From Mucilaginibacter pankratovii (GTDB taxonomy: Bacteria; Bacteroidota; Bacteroidia; Sphingobacteriales; Sphingobacteriaceae), in contig NZ_JACWMY010000008.1 in the NCBI RefSeq assembly GCF_014773265.1, positions 62,001 to 126,000 on the forward strand: 64,000 bases of DNA, written 5' to 3'. Position 1 is the stretch's first letter. The number at the start of each line of letters is the position of its first letter. A program made the translations under genes and the position numbers. This document shows positions 1 to 8,117 of the stretch, piece after piece. The notes under the pieces were generated by a model. That model worked only from the letters and a program-made list of their open reading frames with translations, searched no databases and was not told the DNA's origin.

Positions 1-661
1 GCGGACTCATTTTTTCTGCGTAGTTTACAAAACCATCAAAGCCTTTAACACCGTTACCTGCGGTAGTGCGGGTTGGCGATTGCGAAATGGTATTTACACG
101 TACATGTTTTTTAACACCGTACTGGTAGCCAAAGTTGCGGGCAATGCTTTCCAGGTAAGCCTTGTTATCGGCCATATCGTTATAGTCAGGAAATACGCGC
201 TGCGCGGCAATATAAGTTAAAGCCAGTATCGACCCCCACTCGTTAACAGCATCCAATTTCATGGCTATCTGCATTACGCGGTGAAAGCTTAGTGCCGATA
301 TATCAAAACCCTTGTGGGTAAATTCGTAGTTGTTTTCGGTATAGTGGATGTTTTTGCGCACGTTTACGCTCATGCCTATCGAGTGCAGGATAAAATCCAC
401 ACCGCCGCCAAAATGCTCCATGCTTTTGGTGATGAGGTTGGTAACATCCTCATTGCTGGTAACATCAGCCGGGATAACAGGGGCATTACATTCCTCTGCA
501 AGTTTATTCAGTTCGCCCATACGCAATGCAAGCGGCGAGTTGGTTAAAACTATTTCGGCACCCTCTGCAACGCAGCGCTGAGCCACTTTCCAGGCTATAG
601 ATTGCTCGTTAAGCGCCCCGAAAATAATTCCTTTTTTACCTTTTAATAAATTGTAAGCCAT
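1..661 (-). CDS. fabI: Enoyl-[acyl-carrier-protein] reductase FabI (N-terminal part, runs off window)
   Basis: NADH-dependent enoyl-ACP reductase, the last reductive step of each type II fatty acid elongation cycle in the cytoplasm. About 220 residues are visible and the C-terminus lies beyond base 1 (family length is usually about 260-275). The protein starts MAYNLLKGKKGIIFGALNE, the FabI form of the SDR nucleotide-binding motif. Further in, the catalytic Tyr-x6-Lys is seen as YNDMADNK, followed by RVNTISQSPTRT, which matches the FabI substrate-loop region. ATG at 661 is the only sensible start; it follows a TAACTTTG -7 element. It is divergent from the unknown gene at 734. Family assignment is firm; only the missing C-terminus is unseen. 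Confidence 0.95.
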   Translation of the reverse strand, partial: MAYNLLKGKKGIIFGALNEQSIAWKVAQRCVAEGAEIVLTNSPLALRMGELNKLAEECNAPVIPADVTSNEDVTNLITKSMEHFGGGVDFILHSIGMSVNVRKNIHYTENNYEFTHKGFDISALSFHRVMQIAMKLDAVNEWGSILALTYIAAQRVFPDYNDMADNKAYLESIARNFGYQYGVKKHVRVNTISQSPTRTTAGNGVKGFDGFVNYAEKMSP

Positions 662-684
662 TGTTTTTGGTTTTTATAATGGGG

Positions 685-692
685 CAAAGTTA
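685..692 (-). promoter_or_regulatory. Bacteroidetes -7 element for fabI
   Basis: On the minus strand the bases read TAACTTTG, an exact match to the Bacteroidetes TAnnTTTG -7 box, 23 bases before the fabI ATG. No clear TTG box was found at the expected distance upstream. Confidence 0.5.
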
Positions 693-733
693 TATATTTA
701 TATGTGAGAATAAAACCCTTACTTTAAGCTCTC

Positions 734-1279
734 ATGGCCGGCGCAGAATACTTCAAACCACTTATAGTTTTTCTTACACCAAAGGATGTTAGGCACCATT
801 ATGAACCTGAAGCGCCCTTACCGGCCCACGAAACAGTGATACGCCCTTTGCTACTAAATAGCATTGCGGCTTATGTTTACAGGTTGAGCAAAGATGCCGA
901 CCTTTATAAGGACAACGCTGATATTCTGCTGCCCGATAAAGGCAAATATCGGTTAGACATATCAAAAGAATGTATCAAAGGGCACGAATTGCTGTGGAAC
1001 AAAACGGCATGGGCAAGGGGTTCTATTGTAATTATCTGCAAGCCCGAAAACATCGATTTCGATTCGTTATTTAAGGGATGCTATGATATAGGGCTAAATA
1101 ATACACCAAACTCCGGCAATTCGCCCGCTGCCCTAAAACTATGCCTGAAAGAAATAGAGGCCGGTAACGTTTCATTTTGCTTTAGCGCTTCTAATGGATT
1201 AGAGTGGATGAGCATTTATAGTACGGATGAACGACGTGAAACGTTGTACCGTACGGCACTTAAGAACATTAAAAAATAA
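734..1279 (+). CDS. Hypothetical protein, 181 aa
   Basis: A complete ATG-started frame encoding a soluble protein of 181 residues with no signal peptide or membrane segment. I do not recognise the family. The sequence is of mixed composition with ordinary codon use for this genome and stands alone, divergent from fabI with 72 bases between the two start codons, so a shared promoter region is likely. It is followed by repeat-type sequence rather than another gene. That it is a real gene rests on length, codon use and position only. Confidence 0.65.
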   Translation: MAGAEYFKPLIVFLTPKDVRHHYEPEAPLPAHETVIRPLLLNSIAAYVYRLSKDADLYKDNADILLPDKGKYRLDISKECIKGHELLWNKTAWARGSIVIICKPENIDFDSLFKGCYDIGLNNTPNSGNSPAALKLCLKEIEAGNVSFCFSASNGLEWMSIYSTDERRETLYRTALKNIKK

Positions 1280-1309
1280 ATTAGTTGCCGCACAATTTGA
1301 GAAGTGAGG

Positions 1310-1530
1310 GCGGCGAAAGCACTATTAATTCTCCCCATCCGTTTAATTCGGTTCGAAAAATTTTTTAGGCGATGCCTTCGGCGCGGGCTATGCGCTCCAA
1401 CTCCTCATTCCGCGCTGCTGATAGAAGCAGCACTTCATTCCGGGGTTTCCGCTGCTATCCCTATCGCAATTTTTTCTGAACCGTTGATTTAAATGATTTT
1501 AAGATTCCGTTGATACTTGGGTAAACCGCG
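1310..1530. repeat. Interspersed repeat remnant, related to the one near 24.9 kb
   Basis: The gap between the 181-aa gene and recN holds no gene. Its core (GCGATGCCTTCGGCGCGGGC, then a pyrimidine-rich stretch, then TTTTTTCTGAACCGTTGATT) matches, with scattered differences, the stretch at about 24,898-25,022 downstream of ahcY. It is therefore a member of an intergenic repeat family of this genome. The 62-residue open frame across it is a by-product of the repeat. Confidence 0.6.
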
Positions 1531-1553
1531 TTCAAACTGGCTACTGAAAACTG

Positions 1554-3218
1554 CTATCTGCCAACTGAGTTCAATAGCTCCCTCGCATTCTGCAAAGCAC
1601 TCTCGCCCGGCTTATCTCCGCTCAGCATTTTGGCAATTTCTAAAACGCGCTCGTCGTCGCTTAGCTTTTTGATGCGGGTTTTGGTTGCTACATCGGTGTC
1701 ATCCTTATAAACGAAGTAGTGGCTCTTGCCCTTGCCTGCAATTTGCGGCAGGTGGGTTATGGTAATTACCTGCAGGTTTTGCGCAAGGCGCTCCATCACC
1801 TGCCCTACCTTGTTGGCTACTTCGCCGCTTACGCCTGTATCTATCTCATCAAAAATAATGGTTGGTAAGGCGGTGTATTCTGCAATAATGGATTTGATAC
1901 TCAGCATTAACCGACTTAACTCACCGCCCGATGCTACTTTGCTCATATCCGCCAAAGCATGGCCCTTATTGGCCGAGAACATAAACCTTATACCATCCAC
2001 ACCAGTTTTGCCAAGTTCTGCCAACGGCGCCTGCTCTATTTCCAGCGCCGAGTTCCCCATACCCATTTCGGTAAGGTTGGCCAGTACTTTTTGGATGATC
2101 ACCGGGATGGCCTTTTTGCGGTTAGCCGATAGTTCAGCGGCCAGTTTTTCAAGCTCCTGTTGTGCAGCCGCTATTTGTTTTTGAAGTTTTTCCACGGCTT
2201 CGTCGCCAAAAACAGCCTGGGCAATTTTTTCAGACAGATCTGTCTGTATGGCCAGCAATTCTTCGTTGCTGTTTACACGGTGTTTTTTTTGCAGATTGTA
2301 CAACAGGCTAAGGCGGGTATTTACCTCTTCGGCACGGGCATCGTTGGTGATGGTATGTTGCTCGATGATCTCTATCTCCGCGGCGATATCTTTCAGTTCG
2401 ATGAGCGTGCTTTTCAGGCGTTCGTGCAGTTCTTCTACCTCGCTGTTATACTTTTCTACTACCGATAGCTGCTGCCCTGCTTCCCGAAGTTGAATGATGG
2501 CCGAGGTTTCGCCCTCGTGCATTAAAAAGTGTGCGCCCAGCAGGTTGCGTTTTATTTCTTCGGCATTGTTAAGGGCATATAACTCTTTCTCCAATAATTC
2601 CTGTTCATCAGCCGCGATGCCTGCCTTCTCCAGTTCATCAAACTGAAACTGGTAGTAATCCAGGTCGGCTTTGGCTTTATCATTCTGCTCTATAAGCTGT
2701 TGTAATGCTGTGAGCGATTTGCGGTAGGCTTTGTATTTGGTTTGATAATCGGCAAGTAAATCATGATGTCCCGCCACGCCATCAACCACTAAAAGCTGAA
2801 ACTCCGGGTCGTTTATTTCTTGCGTGGCGTGCTGCGAGTGAATATCGATCAGTTTCTCGCCAAACTGTTTAAGCAGGGTAAGGTTAACCGGGGTATCATT
2901 AATAAACGCGCGGGATTTACCATCGCTGGAGATCTCGCGCCGCAGCACGGTTTCGTCCTCATGGTCGAGGTCGTTATCTTCAAAAAATGAATTGAGGTGA
3001 AAGCCGGCAATTTTAAAGGAGCCTTCTATCACACATTTTTTTTGCTGATTAAAAAAGTAACGGCTCTCGGCGCGTTGTCCCAATATGAGCGATAGTGCCC
3101 CCAAAATAATGGATTTACCCGCCCCGGTTTCGCCGGTTAATATATTCAGGCCCTTATCAAACCTGATCTCCAGGTTATCAATCAGCGCGTAATTTTGTAT
3201 GGTTAGCTTTTGAAGCAT
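1554..3218 (-). CDS. recN: DNA repair protein RecN
   Basis: SMC-like ATPase that acts in recombinational repair of double-strand breaks on the nucleoid. The 554-residue product starts MLQKLTIQNYALIDN, the canonical RecN start, so I use ATG 3218 and not the ORF opening 30 bases upstream (MLSKKEGTFF). Walker A is GETGAGKS near residues 29-36. A long coiled-coil middle runs from about 170 to 370. The ABC signature appears as SGGELSRLML and Walker B as IIFDEIDTGVSG, then a D/H-loop ITHLPQIA. Length equals the family norm of about 550. It is monocistronic; a poly-A/T-rich tract lies just upstream. Confidence 0.97.
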   Translation of the reverse strand: MLQKLTIQNYALIDNLEIRFDKGLNILTGETGAGKSIILGALSLILGQRAESRYFFNQQKKCVIEGSFKIAGFHLNSFFEDNDLDHEDETVLRREISSDGKSRAFINDTPVNLTLLKQFGEKLIDIHSQHATQEINDPEFQLLVVDGVAGHHDLLADYQTKYKAYRKSLTALQQLIEQNDKAKADLDYYQFQFDELEKAGIAADEQELLEKELYALNNAEEIKRNLLGAHFLMHEGETSAIIQLREAGQQLSVVEKYNSEVEELHERLKSTLIELKDIAAEIEIIEQHTITNDARAEEVNTRLSLLYNLQKKHRVNSNEELLAIQTDLSEKIAQAVFGDEAVEKLQKQIAAAQQELEKLAAELSANRKKAIPVIIQKVLANLTEMGMGNSALEIEQAPLAELGKTGVDGIRFMFSANKGHALADMSKVASGGELSRLMLSIKSIIAEYTALPTIIFDEIDTGVSGEVANKVGQVMERLAQNLQVITITHLPQIAGKGKSHYFVYKDDTDVATKTRIKKLSDDERVLEIAKMLSGDKPGESALQNARELLNSVGR

Positions 3219-3361
3219 AAAAAAAGTACCCTCTTTTTTTGAAAGCACTAAATTACAAAAAGATACTTACCTGTGAGCTTTAACACGAAAAATGCTAAAA
3301 AAAATAGCGAAAGCCGTTTCTCGGTTGGAGGTTTGCGGTGAGCAGTTTGCACTCGGGCTAT

Positions 3362-3447
3362 TTCTGAACCTTGATTCACTTGATTAAAGGATCGCTTGAC
3401 AAACTGTAGGCATCATGGAATCCCATAATCCTAAAAATCATGGTTCA
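3362..3447. repeat. Palindromic interspersed repeat (TGAACC...GGTTCA type), copy C
   Basis: Begins TCTGAACCTTGATT and ends AATCATGGTTCA, so the ends are inverted repeats of each other. The same unit occurs twice downstream of ahcY (24,801-24,890 and 25,093-25,184). The internal part is diverged. It sits between the recN start and the blaR-like gene 3' end. Confidence 0.65.
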
Positions 3448-3480
3448 AAAAAAAAAGCGATGGGTTCAGTGCCCATCGCT
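3447..3480 (-). terminator. Rho-independent terminator of the BlaR1-like gene
   Basis: Perfect 9-bp stem AGCGATGGG / CCCATCGCT (3456-3464 and 3472-3480) with a 7-base loop. On the minus strand it is followed by about ten T residues, 24 bases past the stop codon of the gene at 3504-5582. Confidence 0.85.
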
Positions 3481-3503
3481 ATCAATATATTATCGAATTA
3501 TAC

Positions 3504-5582
3504 TTACGGTTTAACCGGTTCGGCAGGGGCTTGTGGTGCCTCTTTAACCTCAGATTCTGCACGTTCTCTTGCTTCTTTGATCTCCGACCTTATACGCTCG
3601 GCCTTGTCAATGTTATCGTTGTTGTTGTTGTTATTATCATTATCGTTATTCCAGTTGAAGTATTTTGCGCTGGCCCTATACTCTTTTACTTTTGCTCTAA
3701 ATTCGGGGGTGTTGGTGTAAGCCCTTAGCTTATCAGACGCCTTCCTTAACAATTCTTTTTGTTTTTTAATTTCGGGGTTATCAGCATAAGCCCGCATCTG
3801 GTCGCCCAGTTTGCGCATTTCATCCTGCTGCTGTTTTATAGCCGGATTGTTGTAGGCCTCTCTCATGCTATCGCTCATGGCACGTAGCTTGTCGCGCTTG
3901 GTAACAAACTCATCAGACTGGTAAAAACTTCTCATCTTCTCGCCCAATTCACGCATTTCGGTAGTTTGCGCTTTTATTTCGGGCGAAAGCTTGCTTTGCA
4001 ATTCGTCCTGGTATTTGCGGTAATTCTCGTCGCGGTCGTCGTTATAATCGCTTTTGATGCCGTATTTGGCTTTTAACTTGGCGTTCAGGCCTTTAAAGTC
4101 GGGCGAGCTAAAGTATTTTTCTATCTTTTTACCCAATACTTCCATTTGCTTACCATACTGCTCCGCATTCGGATTGCTGCTTATTGCGCCAAAGTCGGCA
4201 CCCAGTTTAGATTGCTCAGCGGTTATGCGTTTAATACGATCACTGTTGTAAAAAGCATCTACCTCTTTACCATACTGATCCATCTGGGTACTGAAGGCTT
4301 TGAACTTGTTGCTGTCGTAATATTTACCTACAACCTCGGCATACCTGTTCACTTCGGCACTTAGTTTCTTCAGTTGCGGGTCGTTAAAGCCGTTATCGTA
4401 ATAAACATCCCGGTCTGTATGATACTTGTCCTTATTGTCTTTTTGTACGATGTACTTGTTTTTTGCGGGCTTAGCCTTAGCAGCCTTTTTACGGGTACTA
4501 TCTGCAAAAAGGCTATTCAGTTTATTAATAACTTCTGCAGGTTTTACTGCGTTAACGGCTACTTTACCGTTCTTAATTTCGGGGTTTAACCAGGCAATGC
4601 TGCTTAAGCTGCCGGCTAAAAGTAATATGGCAAGCACCAGGTGGCGTATGTTGCCTATGTTTTGTTTTGTTTTCATGATGCGTTCAATTCGGGTTAATAA
4701 ATAGGTTTTTTTTGTGCTGGCGGCCAGCGCCAGCTGCAGGTTGGTTTGCCTGCTTTCTTCCAGTTTTAGCAATGCACGGGCATATACCAGCGGGCTATTG
4801 GTAGTTTGCACCACCAGGTCGTCGCAGCAGTTTTCGCGCTCGGCGCTTATTAAACGATTGATCATTTGGGCAAAAGGATTAAAGAACAATAAGGAATTTA
4901 TTACCTGCTGCAGCAGGTTCACCAAATAATCGTTCCGTTTAATGTGGGCGAGTTCGTGCAGTAAAATAGCCTCTGTTTCGGCTACAGAGAGGTTTGCGGA
5001 TAAAGAAATTGGTAAAAGGATGATGGGTTTAAGGTAACCGATCATACAGGGTACATCAACCAGCGAGCTGAAATTTACCCTAACATAGCGGCGGATATCT
5101 AATCTTTCCGAAAAATCGTCAACCAGCCATTGCATGTCCCCCGCCGGGAACAGTGCTTTTTTAATACGGAACAATTTAACCCTGCAATAACTCAGCTTAA
5201 GCAGGTTTACCACTAAACCTGTTATGTAGAGGATGGATATGTAGGGCAAATAACCAGCTATAACATAATAATACCTATCGGCCTGGGCTTTAAAAGGCGA
5301 GAGTTGGTTTACCAACCCTGCCTGAGGCACAAAGCCTGCAGATGGCGCATGCGCGACCGGCGACCAGTTAAAATTTCCGGCCTCGTTAAACAGGGTCACC
5401 ATAAACCAGGCCGCAATACCCAGCATAGCCGCTGCGGCCATGTTGTATTTTTTTACGGCCGATAGTGATGGCACCGTGCTGAACACTACACGTAATAAAA
5501 ACCAGATCAACAGCCCCTGCCATAACGAGTGCAGAATAGCGATACCTAAAACCTGGCTTATGTTATAAAAAAGGCTTTCCAT
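3504..5582 (-). CDS. M56 family (BlaR1/MecR1-like) membrane metallopeptidase with repetitive C-terminal domain
   Basis: Probable sensor-protease partner of the BlaI-like repressor encoded just upstream. The N-terminal 330 residues are the M56 peptidase region, with hydrophobic segments near 10-32, 47-66, 107-128 and about 310-330. The zinc motif HELAHIKRND has its HEXXH at 209-213. Unlike classical BlaR1 there is no penicillin-binding sensor domain. Instead residues about 390-650 are highly charged and built of roughly 26-residue degenerate repeats (for example MRKLGDQMRAYADNPEIKKQ), followed by an Asn/Asp-rich run and a Pro/Ala/Glu tail. It is separated from the regulator gene by 8 bases, so they are one operon. 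The signal it senses cannot be read from sequence. Confidence 0.85.
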   Translation of the reverse strand: MESLFYNISQVLGIAILHSLWQGLLIWFLLRVVFSTVPSLSAVKKYNMAAAAMLGIAAWFMVTLFNEAGNFNWSPVAHAPSAGFVPQAGLVNQLSPFKAQADRYYYVIAGYLPYISILYITGLVVNLLKLSYCRVKLFRIKKALFPAGDMQWLVDDFSERLDIRRYVRVNFSSLVDVPCMIGYLKPIILLPISLSANLSVAETEAILLHELAHIKRNDYLVNLLQQVINSLLFFNPFAQMINRLISAERENCCDDLVVQTTNSPLVYARALLKLEESRQTNLQLALAASTKKTYLLTRIERIMKTKQNIGNIRHLVLAILLLAGSLSSIAWLNPEIKNGKVAVNAVKPAEVINKLNSLFADSTRKKAAKAKPAKNKYIVQKDNKDKYHTDRDVYYDNGFNDPQLKKLSAEVNRYAEVVGKYYDSNKFKAFSTQMDQYGKEVDAFYNSDRIKRITAEQSKLGADFGAISSNPNAEQYGKQMEVLGKKIEKYFSSPDFKGLNAKLKAKYGIKSDYNDDRDENYRKYQDELQSKLSPEIKAQTTEMRELGEKMRSFYQSDEFVTKRDKLRAMSDSMREAYNNPAIKQQQDEMRKLGDQMRAYADNPEIKKQKELLRKASDKLRAYTNTPEFRAKVKEYRASAKYFNWNNDNDNNNNNNDNIDKAERIRSEIKEARERAESEVKEAPQAPAEPVKP
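3618..3652. repeat. Trinucleotide (GTT/ATT) microsatellite inside the BlaR1-like gene
   Basis: A run of GTT/ATT-type triplets encodes the Asn/Asp-rich stretch near residues 640-655 of the BlaR1-like protein. Triplet slippage here would change length without breaking the frame. Confidence 0.6.
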
Positions 5583-5590
5583 AGCTTTTA

Positions 5591-5968
5591 TTATTTAGTA
5601 GGCTGATCGAATTGTTTTAAATAATCCTTGATAGCGTCAATTTCATCTTGCGATGCGCGGTGCTGCCCCAGTGCCTGGATCACCAGGTCGCTGGTGGAGC
5701 CTTTGAACACGGTGGATATGATCTTATCCAGCGCGCCCTGCTGCGCCTCGCCGCGGGTGATAACCGCTTTGTACAGGTGTGTTTTGGCATCGGTGTTACG
5801 TTCAACCAGGCCTTTTTCGTGCATTATTTGCATCAGTTTCAGGGTAGTGGTATAGCCCGATTCTTTGTTTTTGGCAAGTTCTTCGTGCACGTCGCGTACT
5901 GTGCATTCACCCTTTTTCCAAATTACCTGTAAAATTTCCAGCTCGCTTTCTGTTGGTTTCAGTTCCAT
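5591..5968 (-). CDS. BlaI/MecI/CopY family transcriptional repressor
   Basis: Winged-helix repressor of 125 residues, normally inactivated by cleavage by its M56 partner. The start is placed at ATG 5968 (MELKPTESELEILQVIWKKG), because this is where family members begin and because the 27 residues upstream run through the operator. The N-terminal winged helix (5-75) includes TVRDVHEEL and GYTTTLKLMQIM, the typical recognition-helix region, and the C-terminal helices (80-125) form the dimerisation domain. It is transcribed with the M56 gene (8-base gap). Three dyads directly upstream suggest autoregulation. Confidence 0.93.
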   Translation of the reverse strand: MELKPTESELEILQVIWKKGECTVRDVHEELAKNKESGYTTTLKLMQIMHEKGLVERNTDAKTHLYKAVITRGEAQQGALDKIISTVFKGSTSDLVIQALGQHRASQDEIDAIKDYLKQFDQPTK

Positions 5969-5979
5969 GTTTTCCTTAT

Positions 5980-6019
5980 TACGAATTCCTTCGTACAAAT
6001 ATGTACGATAGTTTTCGTA
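5980..6019. promoter_or_regulatory. Operator cluster upstream of the BlaI-like gene
   Basis: Three overlapping dyads: TACGAATTCCTTCGTA (5980-5995, arms TACGAA/TTCGTA), GTACAAATATGTAC (5993-6006, arms GTACA/TGTAC) and TACGATAGTTTTCGTA (6004-6019, arms TACGA/TCGTA). BlaI/MecI repressors are known to bind TACA/TGTA-type dyads, so these are the likely repressor sites. They begin 11 bases upstream of the start codon. Confidence 0.75.
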
Positions 6020-6142
6020 TATGCAAATTATTATTTGATTTTTTAACAAATTTTAACGGTTTGGCATGGATAAGACGAGCGGAGAGGCAAAACGTGACAC
6101 CTATTCCAACGCCATCGTGATAAATCAACTGATTTTTAGCCT

Positions 6143-6201
6143 TGTTCGCGTTCGGCATGGAGCGCGAACAGCCCGAACAAGCCCGAACACGCGTGATTTT
6201 A
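6143..6201 (+). repeat. ~59-bp dispersed repeat, copy 1
   Basis: Starts TGTTCGCGTTCGGCATGG and contains GCGCGAACAGCCCGAACA followed by a second GCCCGAACA and GTGATTTTA. The reverse complement is found at 38,991-39,048 with only a few differences. Internally it has GTTCGCG/CGCGAAC inverted arms and two direct GCCCGAACA units. Confidence 0.8.
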
Positions 6202-6272
6202 ATCGAGTCGCTATTTCATGGCCCTGCAAAAATGATAAAAGCAAACTGTCTGTCATTTATTCGCCCATAATA

Positions 6273-6302
6273 TTACAAAACCCCTCCTACCCTTTATATT
6301 TG
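6273..6302 (+). promoter_or_regulatory. Promoter of the MBL-fold hydrolase gene
   Basis: TTA (6273-6275), 19 bases, then TATATTTG (6295-6302): one mismatch from the Bacteroidetes TTG-N19-TAnnTTTG consensus. The -7 box ends 7 bases before the ATG at 6310, so the transcript should have almost no leader. Confidence 0.6.
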
Positions 6303-6309
6303 CCTTACT

Positions 6310-7083
6310 ATGGAAATTTTTGCTTTAGGAGAGGGTTCGTATTCAGTTGATGCAACAAAAAAGTTTATCCCTTTTAACCCGGAAACGGATAACAAACGCG
6401 ACCGCCCCGGTTCGCTGTTCATCCACGTAAACCCTTTTCTCATCAAAACCAATACAAATCTTATTCTTTTAGATGCAGGCCTTGGCTATAAAGATACGCG
6501 CGACGAGCTTTTGCTGCACCAACACATCCGCAACGCGGGCTTCGACCCGGAAGAGGTTACCCTGGTACTGATGAGCCATCTGCATTATGATCATTCCGGC
6601 GGGCTGGTAGTAGAGCGCAGCGGTAAACTGGAGCCAAGTTTCCCGGATGCCGAGCACGTGATCAATAAACAGGAATGGGAGTTTGCTTTAACAGGTGCAT
6701 CATCATCTTACCACAAAGAAATTTTTGAGGGGCTGCGCGATAAAGTGAAAATGACGCTGGTGGAAGGCGAAGGCGAGTTTAAGCCAGGCATCAGTTATGA
6801 ATGGAGCGGCGGGCACAGCAAATTTCACCAGGTATTTTGGTTTGATACGGAAGGTAGCAAAGTATTTTTTGGTGGTGATGAATTACCGGAGCCGGAGCAG
6901 CTGATCAGAAAATTTGTAGCTAAATATGATTACGACGGGCACCGATCGGCAGAATTAAGGATACAATACGGAAAAAAAGCGGCAACTGAAGGGTATACAT
7001 GCCTGTTTTACCATGCGAGGGCTAACGCGGTTGGTAATGTAAGTTACCAGGACGAGCAGTTTACGGTTACGCCTCTTCTTTAA
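6310..7083 (+). CDS. MBL-fold metallohydrolase
   Basis: Soluble 257-residue metallo-beta-lactamase-fold hydrolase. The metal motif HLHYDH is at residues 90-95 (HxHxDH), preceded by the fold's LLDAGLG strand-turn (about 54-60). Later metal-ligand candidates are GGHS (about 167-170) and the FFGGDE segment, with a late YHAR histidine. There is no signal peptide, so it is cytoplasmic. The subfamily (lactonase-like, Rv-type or other hydrolase) cannot be decided from the sequence; similarity in layout to quorum-quenching lactonases and to uncharacterised MBL proteins is comparable. Its stop codon lies inside the 3' end of the convergent response regulator gene (17-base overlap). Confidence 0.9.
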   Translation: MEIFALGEGSYSVDATKKFIPFNPETDNKRDRPGSLFIHVNPFLIKTNTNLILLDAGLGYKDTRDELLLHQHIRNAGFDPEEVTLVLMSHLHYDHSGGLVVERSGKLEPSFPDAEHVINKQEWEFALTGASSSYHKEIFEGLRDKVKMTLVEGEGEFKPGISYEWSGGHSKFHQVFWFDTEGSKVFFGGDELPEPEQLIRKFVAKYDYDGHRSAELRIQYGKKAATEGYTCLFYHARANAVGNVSYQDEQFTVTPLL

Positions 7084-7489
7084 CCCCAAAAAGTTCTTTT
7101 ATCTTGTCCACGTTAAGCGGTTTAGAAACAAAATCTTTTACCAGCGGGTAGGAGCGTGCTTTGTTGATATCGTTGCTGAAAACGGATGAAGAAATAATAT
7201 AAATTTTGCTTTTGCCCAGCGGATCGAGGTTGATACGCTTGTATTCGTCTAAAAACTCCCAGCCATTCATTATCGGCATATTAATATCCAGCAAAATATA
7301 ATCAGGTAGTTTGCTTGGGTCCTTCCGTTGAATTTCTGCGAGCTGATCGATCGCAAATTTCCCATTCAGGCATGCCATGATGTCTGTGTTAATTAACGCT
7401 TTCTTTATCAGCTTAATAGAGATGAAGTTGTTTATTTCATCGTCATCAACCAATAAAACGCTTACGGCTTTGGTATTATTCGGGCTCAT
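7067..7489 (-). CDS. Single-domain response regulator (CheY-like receiver)
   Basis: A 140-residue receiver domain with no output domain. The acidic pocket is DDDE at 15-18, the phosphoacceptor is D68 in LLDINMP, the Ser switch is in IISSS (99-103) and the conserved Lys is K123 in SKPL. Such stand-alone receivers are common in Bacteroidetes, often downstream of hybrid or PAS kinases. No kinase gene is adjacent; the nearest is the PAS kinase at 18.7 kb. The 3' end overlaps the convergent MBL gene by 17 bases. Confidence 0.93.
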   Translation of the reverse strand: MSPNNTKAVSVLLVDDDEINNFISIKLIKKALINTDIMACLNGKFAIDQLAEIQRKDPSKLPDYILLDINMPIMNGWEFLDEYKRINLDPLGKSKIYIISSSVFSNDINKARSYPLVKDFVSKPLNVDKIKELFGVKEEA

Positions 7490-7803
7490 ATCTGTTCCTT
7501 ATACGGAAATAAAATTAAAAAGGTTTTACTCCTAAAGGTTGTAAATTAAAAATTTATCGCCTTTTATGAAGTACCGCAAAGTAGTTAAAACTTACAGTTG
7601 TACAGCATTATTAAATACCATAGCACTAATGTTACGTGTGTACGAACCCGCATGTTACAAATTCCATTAATATTACACCTTTGGGAATAACTTATACAAA
7701 AGTTGAAGCTGATTACAGTAAAAAGTTTAAACGATAAATTTTTAGAAATTAACGCCATTCGCCCTGTTTGTGTTGGCGTTACCGCCTATAATATCCCGTT
7801 TCA
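7490..7803. other. Gene-free interval, 314 bp
   Basis: A+T-rich spacer between the response regulator start and the 3' end of the monooxygenase gene at 7804. It must carry the promoter of the response regulator. I see no open frame, repeat, strong hairpin or RNA gene in it. Confidence 0.5.
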
Positions 7804-8115
7804 TTAAAATTCGTAATCGCGCTCTACCAGGCAGATCCTTACTTTATAGTTCTCGTACCATTTCTCGCGCCCGTATTTTTGTGCCATCTGATGCCGGCTT
7901 ACGGCTTTCCAGTTTTTAATGGCTTCCAGGCTTGCCCAATAAGACACCGTGATACCTGTTTCGTTACGAGCCGATTCTACGCCGAGGTAACCTTCCTGTT
8001 CGGCAGCAAGCTTACCCATCTCAGCCGCCATATCGCCGTAGCCATCATCGCCGGGGGTACGTACCGATGTAAAAATAACAGCATAATAAGGTGGTTGCGG
8101 GGTTTGTGCGATCAT
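7804..8115 (-). CDS. Antibiotic biosynthesis monooxygenase (ABM) domain protein
   Basis: A 103-residue protein of the dimeric alpha-beta barrel (ABM) superfamily. The pattern YYAVIFTSVRT (strand 1), EQEGYLGVESARNE (helix-to-strand turn) and ISYW-like TVSYWASLEAIKNWK followed by H..A is typical of the heme-degrading or quinol monooxygenase-like members. The substrate is unknown. It sits near a flavin monooxygenase gene (8415), transcribed divergently, with a nested palindromic element between them. Confidence 0.85.
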   Translation of the reverse strand: MIAQTPQPPYYAVIFTSVRTPGDDGYGDMAAEMGKLAAEQEGYLGVESARNETGITVSYWASLEAIKNWKAVSRHQMAQKYGREKWYENYKVRICLVERDYEF

Positions 8116-8117
8116 AA

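Larger units (their letters stand above)
6020..6309. other. Intergenic region between the BlaI-like and MBL-fold genes, with a ~59-bp repeat
   Basis: No gene. It contains a ~59-bp sequence at 6143-6201 that recurs in inverted orientation at 38,991-39,048 (see repeat entries), then the promoter of the MBL-fold gene. Confidence 0.7.
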
